A stretch of DNA of 64,000 bases from Phycicoccus avicenniae (lineage in GTDB: Bacteria; Actinomycetota; Actinomycetes; Actinomycetales; Dermatophilaceae). The stretch is taken from the NCBI RefSeq assembly GCF_018139485.1, contig NZ_JAGSNF010000004.1, positions 1-64,000 on the forward strand, written 5' to 3'. The notes beneath the pieces are model-generated. The model searched no databases and was not told the origin of the DNA. It saw only the letters and a list, made by a program, of their open reading frames with translations. Shown piece by piece: positions 33,592 to 41,362 of the stretch (positions within the stretch are counted from its first letter, which is position 1; each line of letters starts with the position of its first letter). The position numbers and the translations under genes were made by a program.

Positions 33592-34857
33592 ATGGCAGCA
33601 GCGGGGCCGCACCGGCTCCTCGCCCCGGCACCGACGCCCGTGGAGCCCGACGACGAGCTCGACGCGACGGTCCGGCGCGCCTGGGCGGCGCTGCTGCCGC
33701 AGGCCGACATGATCGCCGACGTCATCACCGCGACGATCTTCGACCGGGACCCCGACTGGTACGAGGCGGCCTCGGAGGCGCTGCTCGCCGACGTGCGGAT
33801 GAGCACCCGCGAGCACATCACCGAGGGCATCCGGACGATGGCCGGGCGCTCCGACCCCGAGCACCGGCCGCCGGACATCTGGCGCGACACGGGGCGGCGC
33901 CGGGCCCGGCAGGGCGTCCCCCTCGAGCTCGTGCTCAACTCGTACACCCTCGGCACCCGGCTGCTGTGGGAGGCGCTCGTCGCCCTCGAGCCCCGCGAGG
34001 AGCTGGGGCTGGACGACCACGTCCTCCTCGTCGCCGGACGTCGGCTGTGGCACTCGCTCCAGGTGCAGAACGCCGTCCTCATCGACGCCCACCGCCGCGA
34101 GAGCGCCCGGCTGGAGCGCCGCGACCTCCAACGGCAGCAGGGCGTCCTCGACGGGCTCGTCGACGGCCGCGGGTCGGACCCGGCCTTCGCGGGCGACGCC
34201 GCACAGGTGCTCGGGATCGCCGCCGACGAACCGCTGGCCTGCGTCGTCGCCTCGCTCGACGAGTCGCTCGACGAGCCGCTGCGGGCCCCCGACGACCGGC
34301 TCGAACGCGCCGGCCGGATGTCGTTCTGGCACGTCCGCGGTGGGGTGCGGTTCGGCCTCGTGCCGATGGGCGGGCTCGACGAGCCGGGGCTCGTCGAGCT
34401 GCTGCGCCCGGCCGTCACCGGGCGCGTCGGCGTCGCCTCGACCCCCGAGGGTCTCGGCGGCTTCGGGAGCGCCTACCAGCTCGCGGTGCGCGCCGTGCAG
34501 ACGCTGCCCCGCGGTGCCGCGGAGATCGCCCGGGTCACCGAACGGCTGCCGGAGGTGCTGCTCAGCGCGAACCCCGACATCACGGCGCTGCTCGTCGAAC
34601 AGTCGATCGGCCCGCTGCTCGGCCAGCCCGAGGCCCACCGCGAGGTCCTCCTCGACACCCTCGCCGCGCTCATCCGCTGCAACGTGTCGCACTCCCGCGC
34701 GGCGGAGGAGCTGTACTGCCACCGCAACACCGTCATCTACCGGCAGCGCCAGATCGAGCAGCTCATCGGCCGGGACCTGCGGGTCCCGCGGGACCGGCTG
34801 CTCCTCGCGCTCGGCCTCATGGCGACCGGCCGCACCGTCAACCCGCACGGGGGCTGA
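33592..34857 (+). CDS. PucR/CdaR-type transcriptional regulator
   Basis: A 421-residue regulator. The N-terminal ~170 residues resemble the RsbR-like/sensor segment found in actinobacterial PucR proteins (ITEGIRTMAGRSDPEHRPP, RQGVPLELVLNSYTLGTRLLWEAL, in parts). The C-terminal PucR helix-turn-helix is LIRCNVSHSRAAEELYCHRNTVIYRQRQIEQL (quoted as SHSRAAEELY and HRNTVIYRQRQ). The ATG at 33592 lies 6 nt after CACGCT, a weak leaderless-type -10. Divergence from livG suggests it regulates the importer and perhaps the fad genes. Confidence 0.85.
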   Translation: MAAAGPHRLLAPAPTPVEPDDELDATVRRAWAALLPQADMIADVITATIFDRDPDWYEAASEALLADVRMSTREHITEGIRTMAGRSDPEHRPPDIWRDTGRRRARQGVPLELVLNSYTLGTRLLWEALVALEPREELGLDDHVLLVAGRRLWHSLQVQNAVLIDAHRRESARLERRDLQRQQGVLDGLVDGRGSDPAFAGDAAQVLGIAADEPLACVVASLDESLDEPLRAPDDRLERAGRMSFWHVRGGVRFGLVPMGGLDEPGLVELLRPAVTGRVGVASTPEGLGGFGSAYQLAVRAVQTLPRGAAEIARVTERLPEVLLSANPDITALLVEQSIGPLLGQPEAHREVLLDTLAALIRCNVSHSRAAEELYCHRNTVIYRQRQIEQLIGRDLRVPRDRLLLALGLMATGRTVNPHGG

Positions 34858-35002
34858 GCCCGGCCGGGGGTCGTCGGCATGTCACGAAACGGCGTCGATG
34901 CCGCTCACGGTGCGGTCCCGATGTGCAATTCCACGCCGTCGACCCCCATCATGGGCGTCGTCCGTCTGCGCACGCAGGCACCGGGGAAGGATGAGGACGA
35001 CG

Positions 35003-36421
35003 ATGACGAAGCGGACGAAGGCGCTCCTCGCCGCCGCCGTCGCCCTGCCCATGGCGCTGGGGGGCGTCGGCACGGCGTACGCGACGCACTACCAGGACCG
35101 GGCCCTGCCCGGCAGCACGCTCGCCGGCACGTCCGTGTCCGGGTTGGCGCGCGCCGACCTCGTCACGGCGATCCGGGACCGGGCCGACGCCGTGACCGTC
35201 GAGGTCACCGCGGGCGACTCGCAGCGGACCGCGAGCCTCGCCGACCTCGGGTACGGCGTCGACGCGGAGGCGACGGCGGACGCCGTCCTCGCCGCCAACG
35301 GCTCGTGGTCCTCCTACGCCACCTCGCTGTACTCCGAGCGCGATCTCCCGGCCGTCGTGACGAGCGACGACGCGGTCGTCGCCGAGGTCGCGACCCGGCT
35401 CGTCGAGGACGCCGACCGGGTCGGCCGCGACGCCGCCGTCCGGCTGTCGGAGGACGAGGACTCCTTCACCGTGCGCAAGGCGGTCCCCGGCTTCACCGTC
35501 GACCCGGCGACCTTCCAGGACGCCGTCCGGGCCGCCGCCGCCTCGCTGTCCTCGACGAGCACCGTCGTCGAGTTCGTCGAGCGCGACCCGGCCGTGACGA
35601 CCGCGGACGCGAGGAAGGTCGCGAAGGCCGCCAACGCCATGGTCGGGCGCTCGGTCGTCGTCTCCGACGGCTCCGAGGACCACGAGGCGGACGCGGCGAC
35701 GAAGGCGTCCTGGGTGACCGTCCCCCTCACCGACGGCGTCCCGGGGATGCCGACCGTCGACGCCAAGGCCGTCACCGCCTGGGTCGACGGTCTCGCCGAC
35801 GAGGCCCACCGCGACCCGTCGGACGGGCTGCGGAACGTCAGCCCCAGCGGCGACGTGCTCTCCGTCGTCACCGAGGCCGTCGACGGACGGTCGGTGAACA
35901 ACGCCGAGGGCGTGACCGAGGCGGTCGTCGCGGCGATGGGCGGTGGCAGGAAGTACGCCGGGTCGTTCGAGTACGACGTCGCCGAGGGCGGCTACACCGA
36001 CCGGACCGTCGCCGTCGGCGCCGAGAACCTCGCCTACCCCGCGGCCCCCGGTGAGAAGTGGGTCGACGTGAACCTGTCGAACTACACGATCACCGGCTAC
36101 GTCGGCGCGGACGTCGTCCAGGGCCCGATCAAGATGGTCGACGGCGCCCCGGACACCCCCACCGTCACCGGGGTCTACCGCGTCTACCACAAGACGCCGA
36201 TGATGACGATGCGCGGGCAGAACGCCGACGGCTCGGACTACGAGACCGAGGACGTCCCCTGGGTGTCGTTCTTCCACCGCGGGTACGCCCTGCACGGCGC
36301 GTACTGGCGGGACTCGTTCGGCTACTCCGGCTCGCACGGGTGCATCAACCTGCCCGTCGAGGTCGCGAAGTGGTTCTACGACTTCGCCCCGATCGGCACC
36401 CCGGTCGCCAGCCACCACTGA
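35003..36421 (+). CDS. L,D-transpeptidase (YkuD) with N-terminal PG-binding region
   Basis: A 472-residue secreted or membrane-anchored enzyme making 3-3 cross-links in peptidoglycan. Residues 1-26 are a signal/anchor segment (TKRTKALLAAAVALPMALGG). About 35-330 contain PG_binding_4-like repeats (LADLGYGVDAEATADAV, VPGFTVDPATF). The YkuD domain occupies about 345-472 with WVDVNLSNYTITGYVG, LHGAYW and SHGCINL, Cys447 being the nucleophile. A GAGGAC ribosome site supports the ATG at 35003; an ATG four codons earlier is possible. Confidence 0.92.
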   Translation: MTKRTKALLAAAVALPMALGGVGTAYATHYQDRALPGSTLAGTSVSGLARADLVTAIRDRADAVTVEVTAGDSQRTASLADLGYGVDAEATADAVLAANGSWSSYATSLYSERDLPAVVTSDDAVVAEVATRLVEDADRVGRDAAVRLSEDEDSFTVRKAVPGFTVDPATFQDAVRAAAASLSSTSTVVEFVERDPAVTTADARKVAKAANAMVGRSVVVSDGSEDHEADAATKASWVTVPLTDGVPGMPTVDAKAVTAWVDGLADEAHRDPSDGLRNVSPSGDVLSVVTEAVDGRSVNNAEGVTEAVVAAMGGGRKYAGSFEYDVAEGGYTDRTVAVGAENLAYPAAPGEKWVDVNLSNYTITGYVGADVVQGPIKMVDGAPDTPTVTGVYRVYHKTPMMTMRGQNADGSDYETEDVPWVSFFHRGYALHGAYWRDSFGYSGSHGCINLPVEVAKWFYDFAPIGTPVASHH

Positions 36422-36518
36422 GCCCCCGAGCCTCACCTTCTGACCCCAGCCCAGGTCCCCGACTCACCCGGGCGACGTGCAGCTCACCCTTGCGAGGCAC
36501 TTCGCGACCGTCCTCAGG

Positions 36519-36893
36519 TCACAACACGTGATGTGCGATGAGCCGGTTGAGGTACGCCACGTCCGTGTTGCCCTTGAACTCGAACCGCACGCGTCCGAGC
36601 CCCGAGAACCACAGCTCGAGCTCGGCGTCGAGGTCGAAGGTGCCCGCCGTCTCGAGTGAGAAGGCTTGCACCTTGGCGAACGGCAGAGAGGTGTAGTCCT
36701 TCTTCTTACCCGTGATCCCCTGGATGTTGACCGCGATGATGCGCTTGCTCGTGAAGACGATGTAGTCCCGCATACCGCGGAACGCGAGGTAGCCCTGTTC
36801 TCCCTCGATGAGGAGTGGGTCGATCTGAGCGGCGACCTGCCCGTAGTCGATGCGCCCCAGCTTGACGTAGCTCGCGTTCTGGAAGTCGATCAT
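36519..36893 (-). CDS. Bacterial PH-domain protein
   Basis: A 124-residue single-domain protein that fits the bacterial pleckstrin-homology family: EGEQGYLAFRGMRDYIVFTSKRIIAVNIQG (seen as YIVFTSKRIIAVN) followed by beta-strands and a C-terminal helix YLNRLIAHHVL. No signal or membrane segment. The role of these proteins is unclear. Its codon use is somewhat less GC-extreme than its neighbours. The ATG lies 6 nt after TAGGGT (36905-36900, minus strand), suggesting a leaderless transcript. Confidence 0.8.
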   Translation of the reverse strand: MIDFQNASYVKLGRIDYGQVAAQIDPLLIEGEQGYLAFRGMRDYIVFTSKRIIAVNIQGITGKKKDYTSLPFAKVQAFSLETAGTFDLDAELELWFSGLGRVRFEFKGNTDVAYLNRLIAHHVL

Positions 36894-36948
36894 CACGGCA
36901 CCCTAGGACGGCAGTCGTGACCCGGTGACGGAGGGTGCCGGCCGGTCG

Positions 36949-36954
36949 TACGCT
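36949..36954 (+). promoter_or_regulatory. Leaderless promoter -10 of the YdeI-like gene
   Basis: TACGCT at 36949-36954 is followed by 6 nt and then the ATG at 36961. No ribosome-binding sequence fits between. Confidence 0.55.
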
Positions 36955-36960
36955 GAGCCC

Positions 36961-37515
36961 ATGGCGACGACCGCACCCGAGACGACCGAGGTCCGCTTCG
37001 GCGGCGAGCTCGAGGTCCTCGGGTCCACGACCCTCCTGCGCCTGCCGGCCGACGCGAGCGCGGCGCTGCCCTCCCGCGGCCAGGTCGCGACTCAGGGGAC
37101 CCTCGACGGGCACCCGCTGACGACGGTCGTCGAGCCGGACGGGCGACGCGGCCACTGGCTGCGCGTCGACGACGACCTCGCCCGCACGGCCGGCGTCGGC
37201 GCGGGCGACCACGTCGACGTCGTCCTCACCGTCGCCGAGTCGTGGCCCGAGCCGGAGGTCCCCGACGACCTCGCCGGCGCCCTCGCCGACGCCCCGGAGC
37301 ACATCCGGGACGTTTGGGACGACATCACCCCGATGGCCCGCTGGGAGTGGGTCCGCTGGGTGGGGGCGACGAAGAACCCGGACACCCGCGCCAAGCGGGT
37401 CGGCGTGAGCCTCGACAAGATGGACCACGGCAAGCGGCGGCCGTGCTGCTTCGACCTCGCCTCGTGCACCGACCCCGACGTCGCCCGCAGCGCCAAGCTG
37501 CCCGAGCGCGCCTGA
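36961..37515 (+). CDS. DUF1905 / YdeI-like (OmpD-associated) protein
   Basis: A 184-residue cytosolic protein. Residues about 8-95 form the DUF1905 beta-barrel (VRFGGELEV, LRLPADASAALPSRGQV, GHWLRVDDDL). The C-terminal segment (WDDITPMARWEWVRWVGATKN, PDTRAKRVGVSLDKM, HGKRRPCCFD) is the YdeI/OmpD-associated helical motif. No catalytic site is recognised. It is convergent with the MerR gene 6 bp away. Confidence 0.85.
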   Translation: MATTAPETTEVRFGGELEVLGSTTLLRLPADASAALPSRGQVATQGTLDGHPLTTVVEPDGRRGHWLRVDDDLARTAGVGAGDHVDVVLTVAESWPEPEVPDDLAGALADAPEHIRDVWDDITPMARWEWVRWVGATKNPDTRAKRVGVSLDKMDHGKRRPCCFDLASCTDPDVARSAKLPERA

Positions 37516-37521
37516 GCCCGC

Positions 37522-38301
37522 TCAGCTCCCTCGGTCGGGGTCGCGCTCGATGCGGGTCCAGCCACGCCACCCCCGCTCGTGCAGGATCTCGGTGAGGCGC
37601 GACGCCGCCGGCGCAGCCTGCTCGGCCGATGCGTCCATGACCTGGACGACGACGTCGTCGAGGCCGTCGCCGAGCGGAGGTCCTCCCGCCCCGCCGTCGA
37701 TCGCCGCCTCCACGAGCTTCTCGAGGAGGTCGGCGACCTCGACGACGCGGGGGTCGTCCGCGTCCCAGTCGACGGCGTCACCGAGGTACCCGTAGAGACG
37801 CTGCATGTCGGGGTCGTCGAGCTGGGTGTGCTTGTCTTCGATGATGGCGTCGATCCGCTCCGGTACCTGCGAGGCCAGCATGATCCAGGCGTCCCGCTCG
37901 AGCGTCACGTACCGCTCGTCGACCCCGAGGGCACGCAGCCGGTCGAGGTAGCCGACGACGCTGGGTGGCAGGGTCAACCGCTCACCGGAGCCCAGGAGAG
38001 CGATCCGACGCCGGTGCTCCCGCAACCGTCGGATCTCCGCCCGCAACGACGCGTCGACCTCGCCGACCGCGCGGTCGAACTCCCCCGGGCCGGCGTCGAG
38101 GAGCTCGCCGACCCGGAGCAGGGGCACGCCGGCTTCGGCCAGGGTCCGGATCCGGACGAGCCGGACGACCGCCGCGGCGTCGTAGGTGCGGTAGCCGGAC
38201 CGGTCCCGCTCCGGCTCGGGCAGCAGTCCGACCTGGTGGTAGTGCCGCACCGCCCGCACCGTGACCCCGGCGTACCGCGCCAGCTGGCTGATCGTGAGCA
38301 T
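37522..38301 (-). CDS. MerR family transcriptional regulator
   Basis: A 259-residue regulator. The MerR winged helix is at the N-terminus (MLTISQLARYAGVTVRAVRHYHQVGLLPEP, seen as ISQLARYAGV and VRHYHQVGLLPEP), then a coiled coil (about 80-110), then an effector domain resembling TipAS-like segments (PERIDAIIEDK). It is the third gene of a unit with an efflux-type ABC transporter, 17 bp downstream of the permease. The operon promoter has the long spacer MerR proteins need, so it probably activates its own operon on drug binding. Confidence 0.9.
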   Translation of the reverse strand: MLTISQLARYAGVTVRAVRHYHQVGLLPEPERDRSGYRTYDAAAVVRLVRIRTLAEAGVPLLRVGELLDAGPGEFDRAVGEVDASLRAEIRRLREHRRRIALLGSGERLTLPPSVVGYLDRLRALGVDERYVTLERDAWIMLASQVPERIDAIIEDKHTQLDDPDMQRLYGYLGDAVDWDADDPRVVEVADLLEKLVEAAIDGGAGGPPLGDGLDDVVVQVMDASAEQAAPAASRLTEILHERGWRGWTRIERDPDRGS

Positions 38302-38318
38302 CGCGGGTCCATCCTCGC

Positions 38319-39080
38319 TCAGGCGGCCGTGCGCGCGTAGACGCTGCGCGCGGCGAGGAAGGCGACGACGAGGAGTCCCGTGCACCAGGCGAGCGCGACC
38401 CACAGGTCGGCGCCGACCGGCTGTCCGGCGAACAGCGAGCGGATCGCGTCGACGATCGCGGTCACCGGTTGGTGCTCGGCGAAGAACCGGACCGGGCCGG
38501 GCATGGAGTCGGTCGGGACGAACGCCGAGCTGACGAACGGCAGGAAGACGAGCGGGTACGAGAACGCGCTCGCCCCGTCGACGGTCGTCGCCGTGAGCCC
38601 CGGGACGACGGCGAGCCAGGTGAGGGCCAGCGTGAAGAGGGCGAGGATGCCGGCGATGCCCAGCCACGCGAGGAGCCCCGCGTCGGAGCGGAACCCCATC
38701 AGGAGGGCCACCGCGACGACGAGGACGAGCGAGACCGCCGTCGCGACGACCGAGGTGAGGACGTGGGCCCACAGGACCGACGTCCGAGCGATCGGCAACG
38801 AGCGGAAGCGCTCGAGGATCCCGCCTTGGAGGTCGAGGAAGAGCCGGTAGGCCGTGTAGGCGACGCCGGAGGCGATCGTGACGACGAGGATGCCCGGCAA
38901 CAGGTAGTCGACGTAGCTGCCACCGCCGGTCTCGATGGCGCCGCCGAGGACGTAGACGAACACCAGGAGCAGGGCGACCGGGGTCACGGCCGTCGTGACG
39001 ACGGTGTCCGGACTGCGCAGGACGTGACGCAGGGACCGGCCGAGCAGGGCCGTGGTGTCAGCGAGGGGACGGGCGCTCAT
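38319..39080 (-). CDS. ABC-2 type efflux permease (DrrB-like)
   Basis: A 253-residue membrane protein with six hydrophobic segments and the ABC-2 permease hallmark LQGGILERFRSLPIARTSVLWAH (seen as ERFRSLPIARTS) after the second helix. Paired with the ATPase it would form a DrrAB-type exporter of hydrophobic drugs. The ATG overlaps the ATPase stop (ATGA). Confidence 0.9.
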   Translation of the reverse strand: MSARPLADTTALLGRSLRHVLRSPDTVVTTAVTPVALLLVFVYVLGGAIETGGGSYVDYLLPGILVVTIASGVAYTAYRLFLDLQGGILERFRSLPIARTSVLWAHVLTSVVATAVSLVLVVAVALLMGFRSDAGLLAWLGIAGILALFTLALTWLAVVPGLTATTVDGASAFSYPLVFLPFVSSAFVPTDSMPGPVRFFAEHQPVTAIVDAIRSLFAGQPVGADLWVALAWCTGLLVVAFLAARSVYARTAA

Positions 39081-39874
39081 CGGGCGTCCCCCGTCGGGGT
39101 GTCGTGGGTGCCCCCGCCGACGACGGCGAGGAAGACGTCCTCGAGCGTCGGCTGCTTCTCGACGTACTCGACGGTCGCCGGCGGCATGAGGGCCTTGAGC
39201 TCGGCGAGAGTGCCCTCGGTGATGACCCGGCCCTCGTGGAGGATCGAGATCCGGTCGGCGAGCTGCTCGGCCTCCTCCAGGTACTGCGTCGTGAGCAGGA
39301 CGGTCGTGCCACCGCGGGACAGCTCGCGGACGGCGTCCCACACCTCGATCCGGGACCGGGGGTCCAGACCCGTCGTCGGCTCGTCGAGGACCACGACCGG
39401 CGGCTCGCCGACGAGGCTCATCGCGAGGTCGAGCCGCCGCCGCATCCCACCGCTGTAGGTCCCGGCCCTGCGGTCCGCGGCGTCGGTGAGCGAGAAGCGG
39501 TCGAGCATCCGGTCCGCGAGGGTCCCGGGACCGGACAGGTGCCGCAACCGCGCGACGAGGACGAGGTTCTCGCGTCCGGTGAGGACGTCGTCGACCGCAG
39601 CGAACTGACCGGTCAGGCTCAGCGACTCGCGCACGCCCTCGGGGTCGCGGGCGACGTCGTGACCGTCGACCGTCGCCGTCCCGGCGTCGGCACGCAGCAG
39701 CGTCGCCAGGATGCGCACGAGCGTCGTCTTACCCGCGCCGTTGGAGCCCAGCAGGGCGTGGATGCTGCCGCGAGAGACCTCCAGGTCGACGCCGCGCAGG
39801 ACCTCGAGGTCCCCGAAGGACCGCGTGAGGCCGGCGACGCGTATCGCAGGATCGGGGATGCGTGGGGCCGGCAC
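39077..39874 (-). CDS. ABC exporter ATP-binding protein (DrrA-like)
   Basis: A 265-residue ATPase with Walker A GSNGAGKTT, signature YSGGMRRRLDLA, Walker B VVVLDEPTTGLDPRSR and the DrrA-type switch TTQYLEEAEQLADRISI. The C-terminus (ATVEYVEKQPTLEDVFLAVVG) matches the daunorubicin-resistance branch. GTG start at 39874 with AAGGAGG 6 nt upstream. First gene of the exporter-MerR operon. Confidence 0.92.
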   Translation of the reverse strand: MPAPRIPDPAIRVAGLTRSFGDLEVLRGVDLEVSRGSIHALLGSNGAGKTTLVRILATLLRADAGTATVDGHDVARDPEGVRESLSLTGQFAAVDDVLTGRENLVLVARLRHLSGPGTLADRMLDRFSLTDAADRRAGTYSGGMRRRLDLAMSLVGEPPVVVLDEPTTGLDPRSRIEVWDAVRELSRGGTTVLLTTQYLEEAEQLADRISILHEGRVITEGTLAELKALMPPATVEYVEKQPTLEDVFLAVVGGGTHDTPTGDAR

Positions 39875-39913
39875 TGGCCCTCCTTCGTGTCGTGTCGGGT
39901 GGGGCACGGCACG

Positions 39914-39945
39914 AGCGTGGAGGGTTGACCCTGCGTCAATGTCAA
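39914..39945 (-). promoter_or_regulatory. MerR-type promoter with 20-bp spacer and dyad
   Basis: On the minus strand, a consensus -35 TTGACA (39945-39940) is followed by exactly 20 nt and CACGCT (39919-39914) as a -10. The spacer contains TTGAC-GCAGG-GTCAA, a perfect dyad at 39939-39925. Overlong spacers with a central dyad are the classical target of MerR activators, which untwist the DNA. Confidence 0.75.
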
Positions 39946-39983
39946 GCACCCGGCCGTGGCGTCCCCACCGGCCGGGCCCGGGA

Positions 39984-40328
39984 TCAGATCGCCGGGTCGT
40001 CCGTCGCCGGACGGGCGGCGGCGCCGTCCGGGTCGGGCTCCACGCCCGGCGACGCGTCGGACCCGTTCGAGCGGACCCGGTCCACCGCGTCGCTCGCGGT
40101 GTCGCCGACCTTGCGCCCGGCCTCGGCCGCCTTGGCCCCGAAGACGCGTCCCGCCTCCCGTCCCTTGCGGACGGCGGCATCCTGGGTGCGGTCCTTCTGG
40201 CGCTGCACGGTGGGGTTCGACCAGAGGTCCCGGGCGGCCCCGGCGATCTCGTCGTACCGCTCACGGCCGGCCCGGGCGCCCAGCACGTAGCCCACGGCCG
40301 CGGCGGCCAGGATCGTCAGCTTCGACAT
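39984..40328 (-). CDS. YtxH-like single-pass membrane protein
   Basis: A 114-residue protein with an N-terminal membrane segment (LTILAAAAVGYVLGARAGRERYDE), the GYVLGxRAGRERY motif of YtxH-like proteins, a charged helical middle and a Pro/Asp-rich tail. Function is unknown; relatives are often stress-linked. GAGAGGACGAG precedes the ATG. It stands alone between the ABC exporter promoter and the arginase-like gene. Confidence 0.75.
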   Translation of the reverse strand: MSKLTILAAAAVGYVLGARAGRERYDEIAGAARDLWSNPTVQRQKDRTQDAAVRKGREAGRVFGAKAAEAGRKVGDTASDAVDRVRSNGSDASPGVEPDPDGAAARPATDDPAI

Positions 40329-40431
40329 GTCTCGTCCTCTCGCGCGGGCCGCGGCGGCGACCCGGTCGTCGTCCGGTCCGACCCTTCCTACCCCGTCGGG
40401 AGCGGCTCCACACCGCAGGACACTCCCGTGC

Positions 40432-41256
40432 TCACTGCATGACCGCGGCGAGGAGGGGCTCGAGGGCCTCGATCAGTGCCGTGACGTACCCGGGCGGGTC
40501 GGCGTCGTCGGGTGCCGACTCGAGCTCACCGACCTCGATGCCGACGACCTCACCCCCGGCGAGCACGGCCGCACACCGACGTAGGTCCTCGAGGGTCATC
40601 CCGCCCGGGACGCGGTAGTCGGTCGGCACGGTCCCGGGCTCGAGGACGTCGCAGTCGACGTGGACGAACACCGGACGGCCGGCGACGACGCGGCCCAGGT
40701 CCTCCGCCGTGCCCGGGCCGACCTCGACAAGAGTCACGATGTCGTCCTCGATCCGCGCCCGCTCGGGCGGGTCGACGTCCCGGGCACCGACGAGCACCGC
40801 GTTCCGGGACGCGAGCCCCGCGCCGAGCCCCGAGTCCCACAGTCCGAGCGGACCGCTGAACGCCAGCCCGCCGAGGTAGCCGGTCGTCGTGTCGTCGGGG
40901 GTGTTGAGGTCGGCGTGGGCGTCGAACCACACGACGACGGCGTCGGGCCGGTGCCGGGCGAGCACCGGGAGGGTGGCGAGCGCGACGGCGCAGCGGCTCG
41001 AGGCGAGGACGGGCGTCCGGCCGGCGACGAGGGCCGTGTCGAGCGCGTGGGCCGTCGCCTCGAGCGTCGGGCGGGCCGCGGCCAGCTCCTCGGCCCAGCC
41101 CGTCGACAGCGCGGGCTCGGGCCACCCGACGACCTCGGGGCGGACCCCCAGACGGTCGCCGAGGGCGGCGGCCAGCTGCCCGGAGCCGACCATCGCGAGG
41201 TCGTTGTAGTCGCCGGCGCGACCGGCGTGGTGGATGAGGGTGACGCTGTCGGGCAC
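40432..41256 (-). CDS. Arginase-fold (ureohydrolase) family protein with altered metal site
   Basis: A 274-residue ureohydrolase-fold protein. WFDAHADLNTP keeps the DAHxD metal motif and VHVDCDVLEPG the DxD motif. The first metal His, normally in GGDH, is replaced: the aligned segment reads ASSRCAVAL. The final substrate-side Glu may be in GIEVGELES. Loss of one Mn ligand makes ordinary arginase or agmatinase activity doubtful; a different hydrolase function is possible. GTG start at 41256 with GAGGAGG upstream. Confidence 0.8.
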   Translation of the reverse strand: MPDSVTLIHHAGRAGDYNDLAMVGSGQLAAALGDRLGVRPEVVGWPEPALSTGWAEELAAARPTLEATAHALDTALVAGRTPVLASSRCAVALATLPVLARHRPDAVVVWFDAHADLNTPDDTTTGYLGGLAFSGPLGLWDSGLGAGLASRNAVLVGARDVDPPERARIEDDIVTLVEVGPGTAEDLGRVVAGRPVFVHVDCDVLEPGTVPTDYRVPGGMTLEDLRRCAAVLAGGEVVGIEVGELESAPDDADPPGYVTALIEALEPLLAAVMQ

Positions 41257-41362
41257 GGGACCTCCTCGGTGTCGGGCCGCCGGAGGGACGCCCCGCCAGC
41301 GTCGTCCACGCTAGGAACGGGCGGATCCCGCGGCAACCGGGTTCGGCGCCTACGATCGCCCG

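Noticed and set aside
34858-35002. Possible small gene between the PucR-type regulator and the L,D-transpeptidase
   Set aside because: Short frames exist but none has a ribosome site or recognisable product. The gap most likely holds the transpeptidase promoter.
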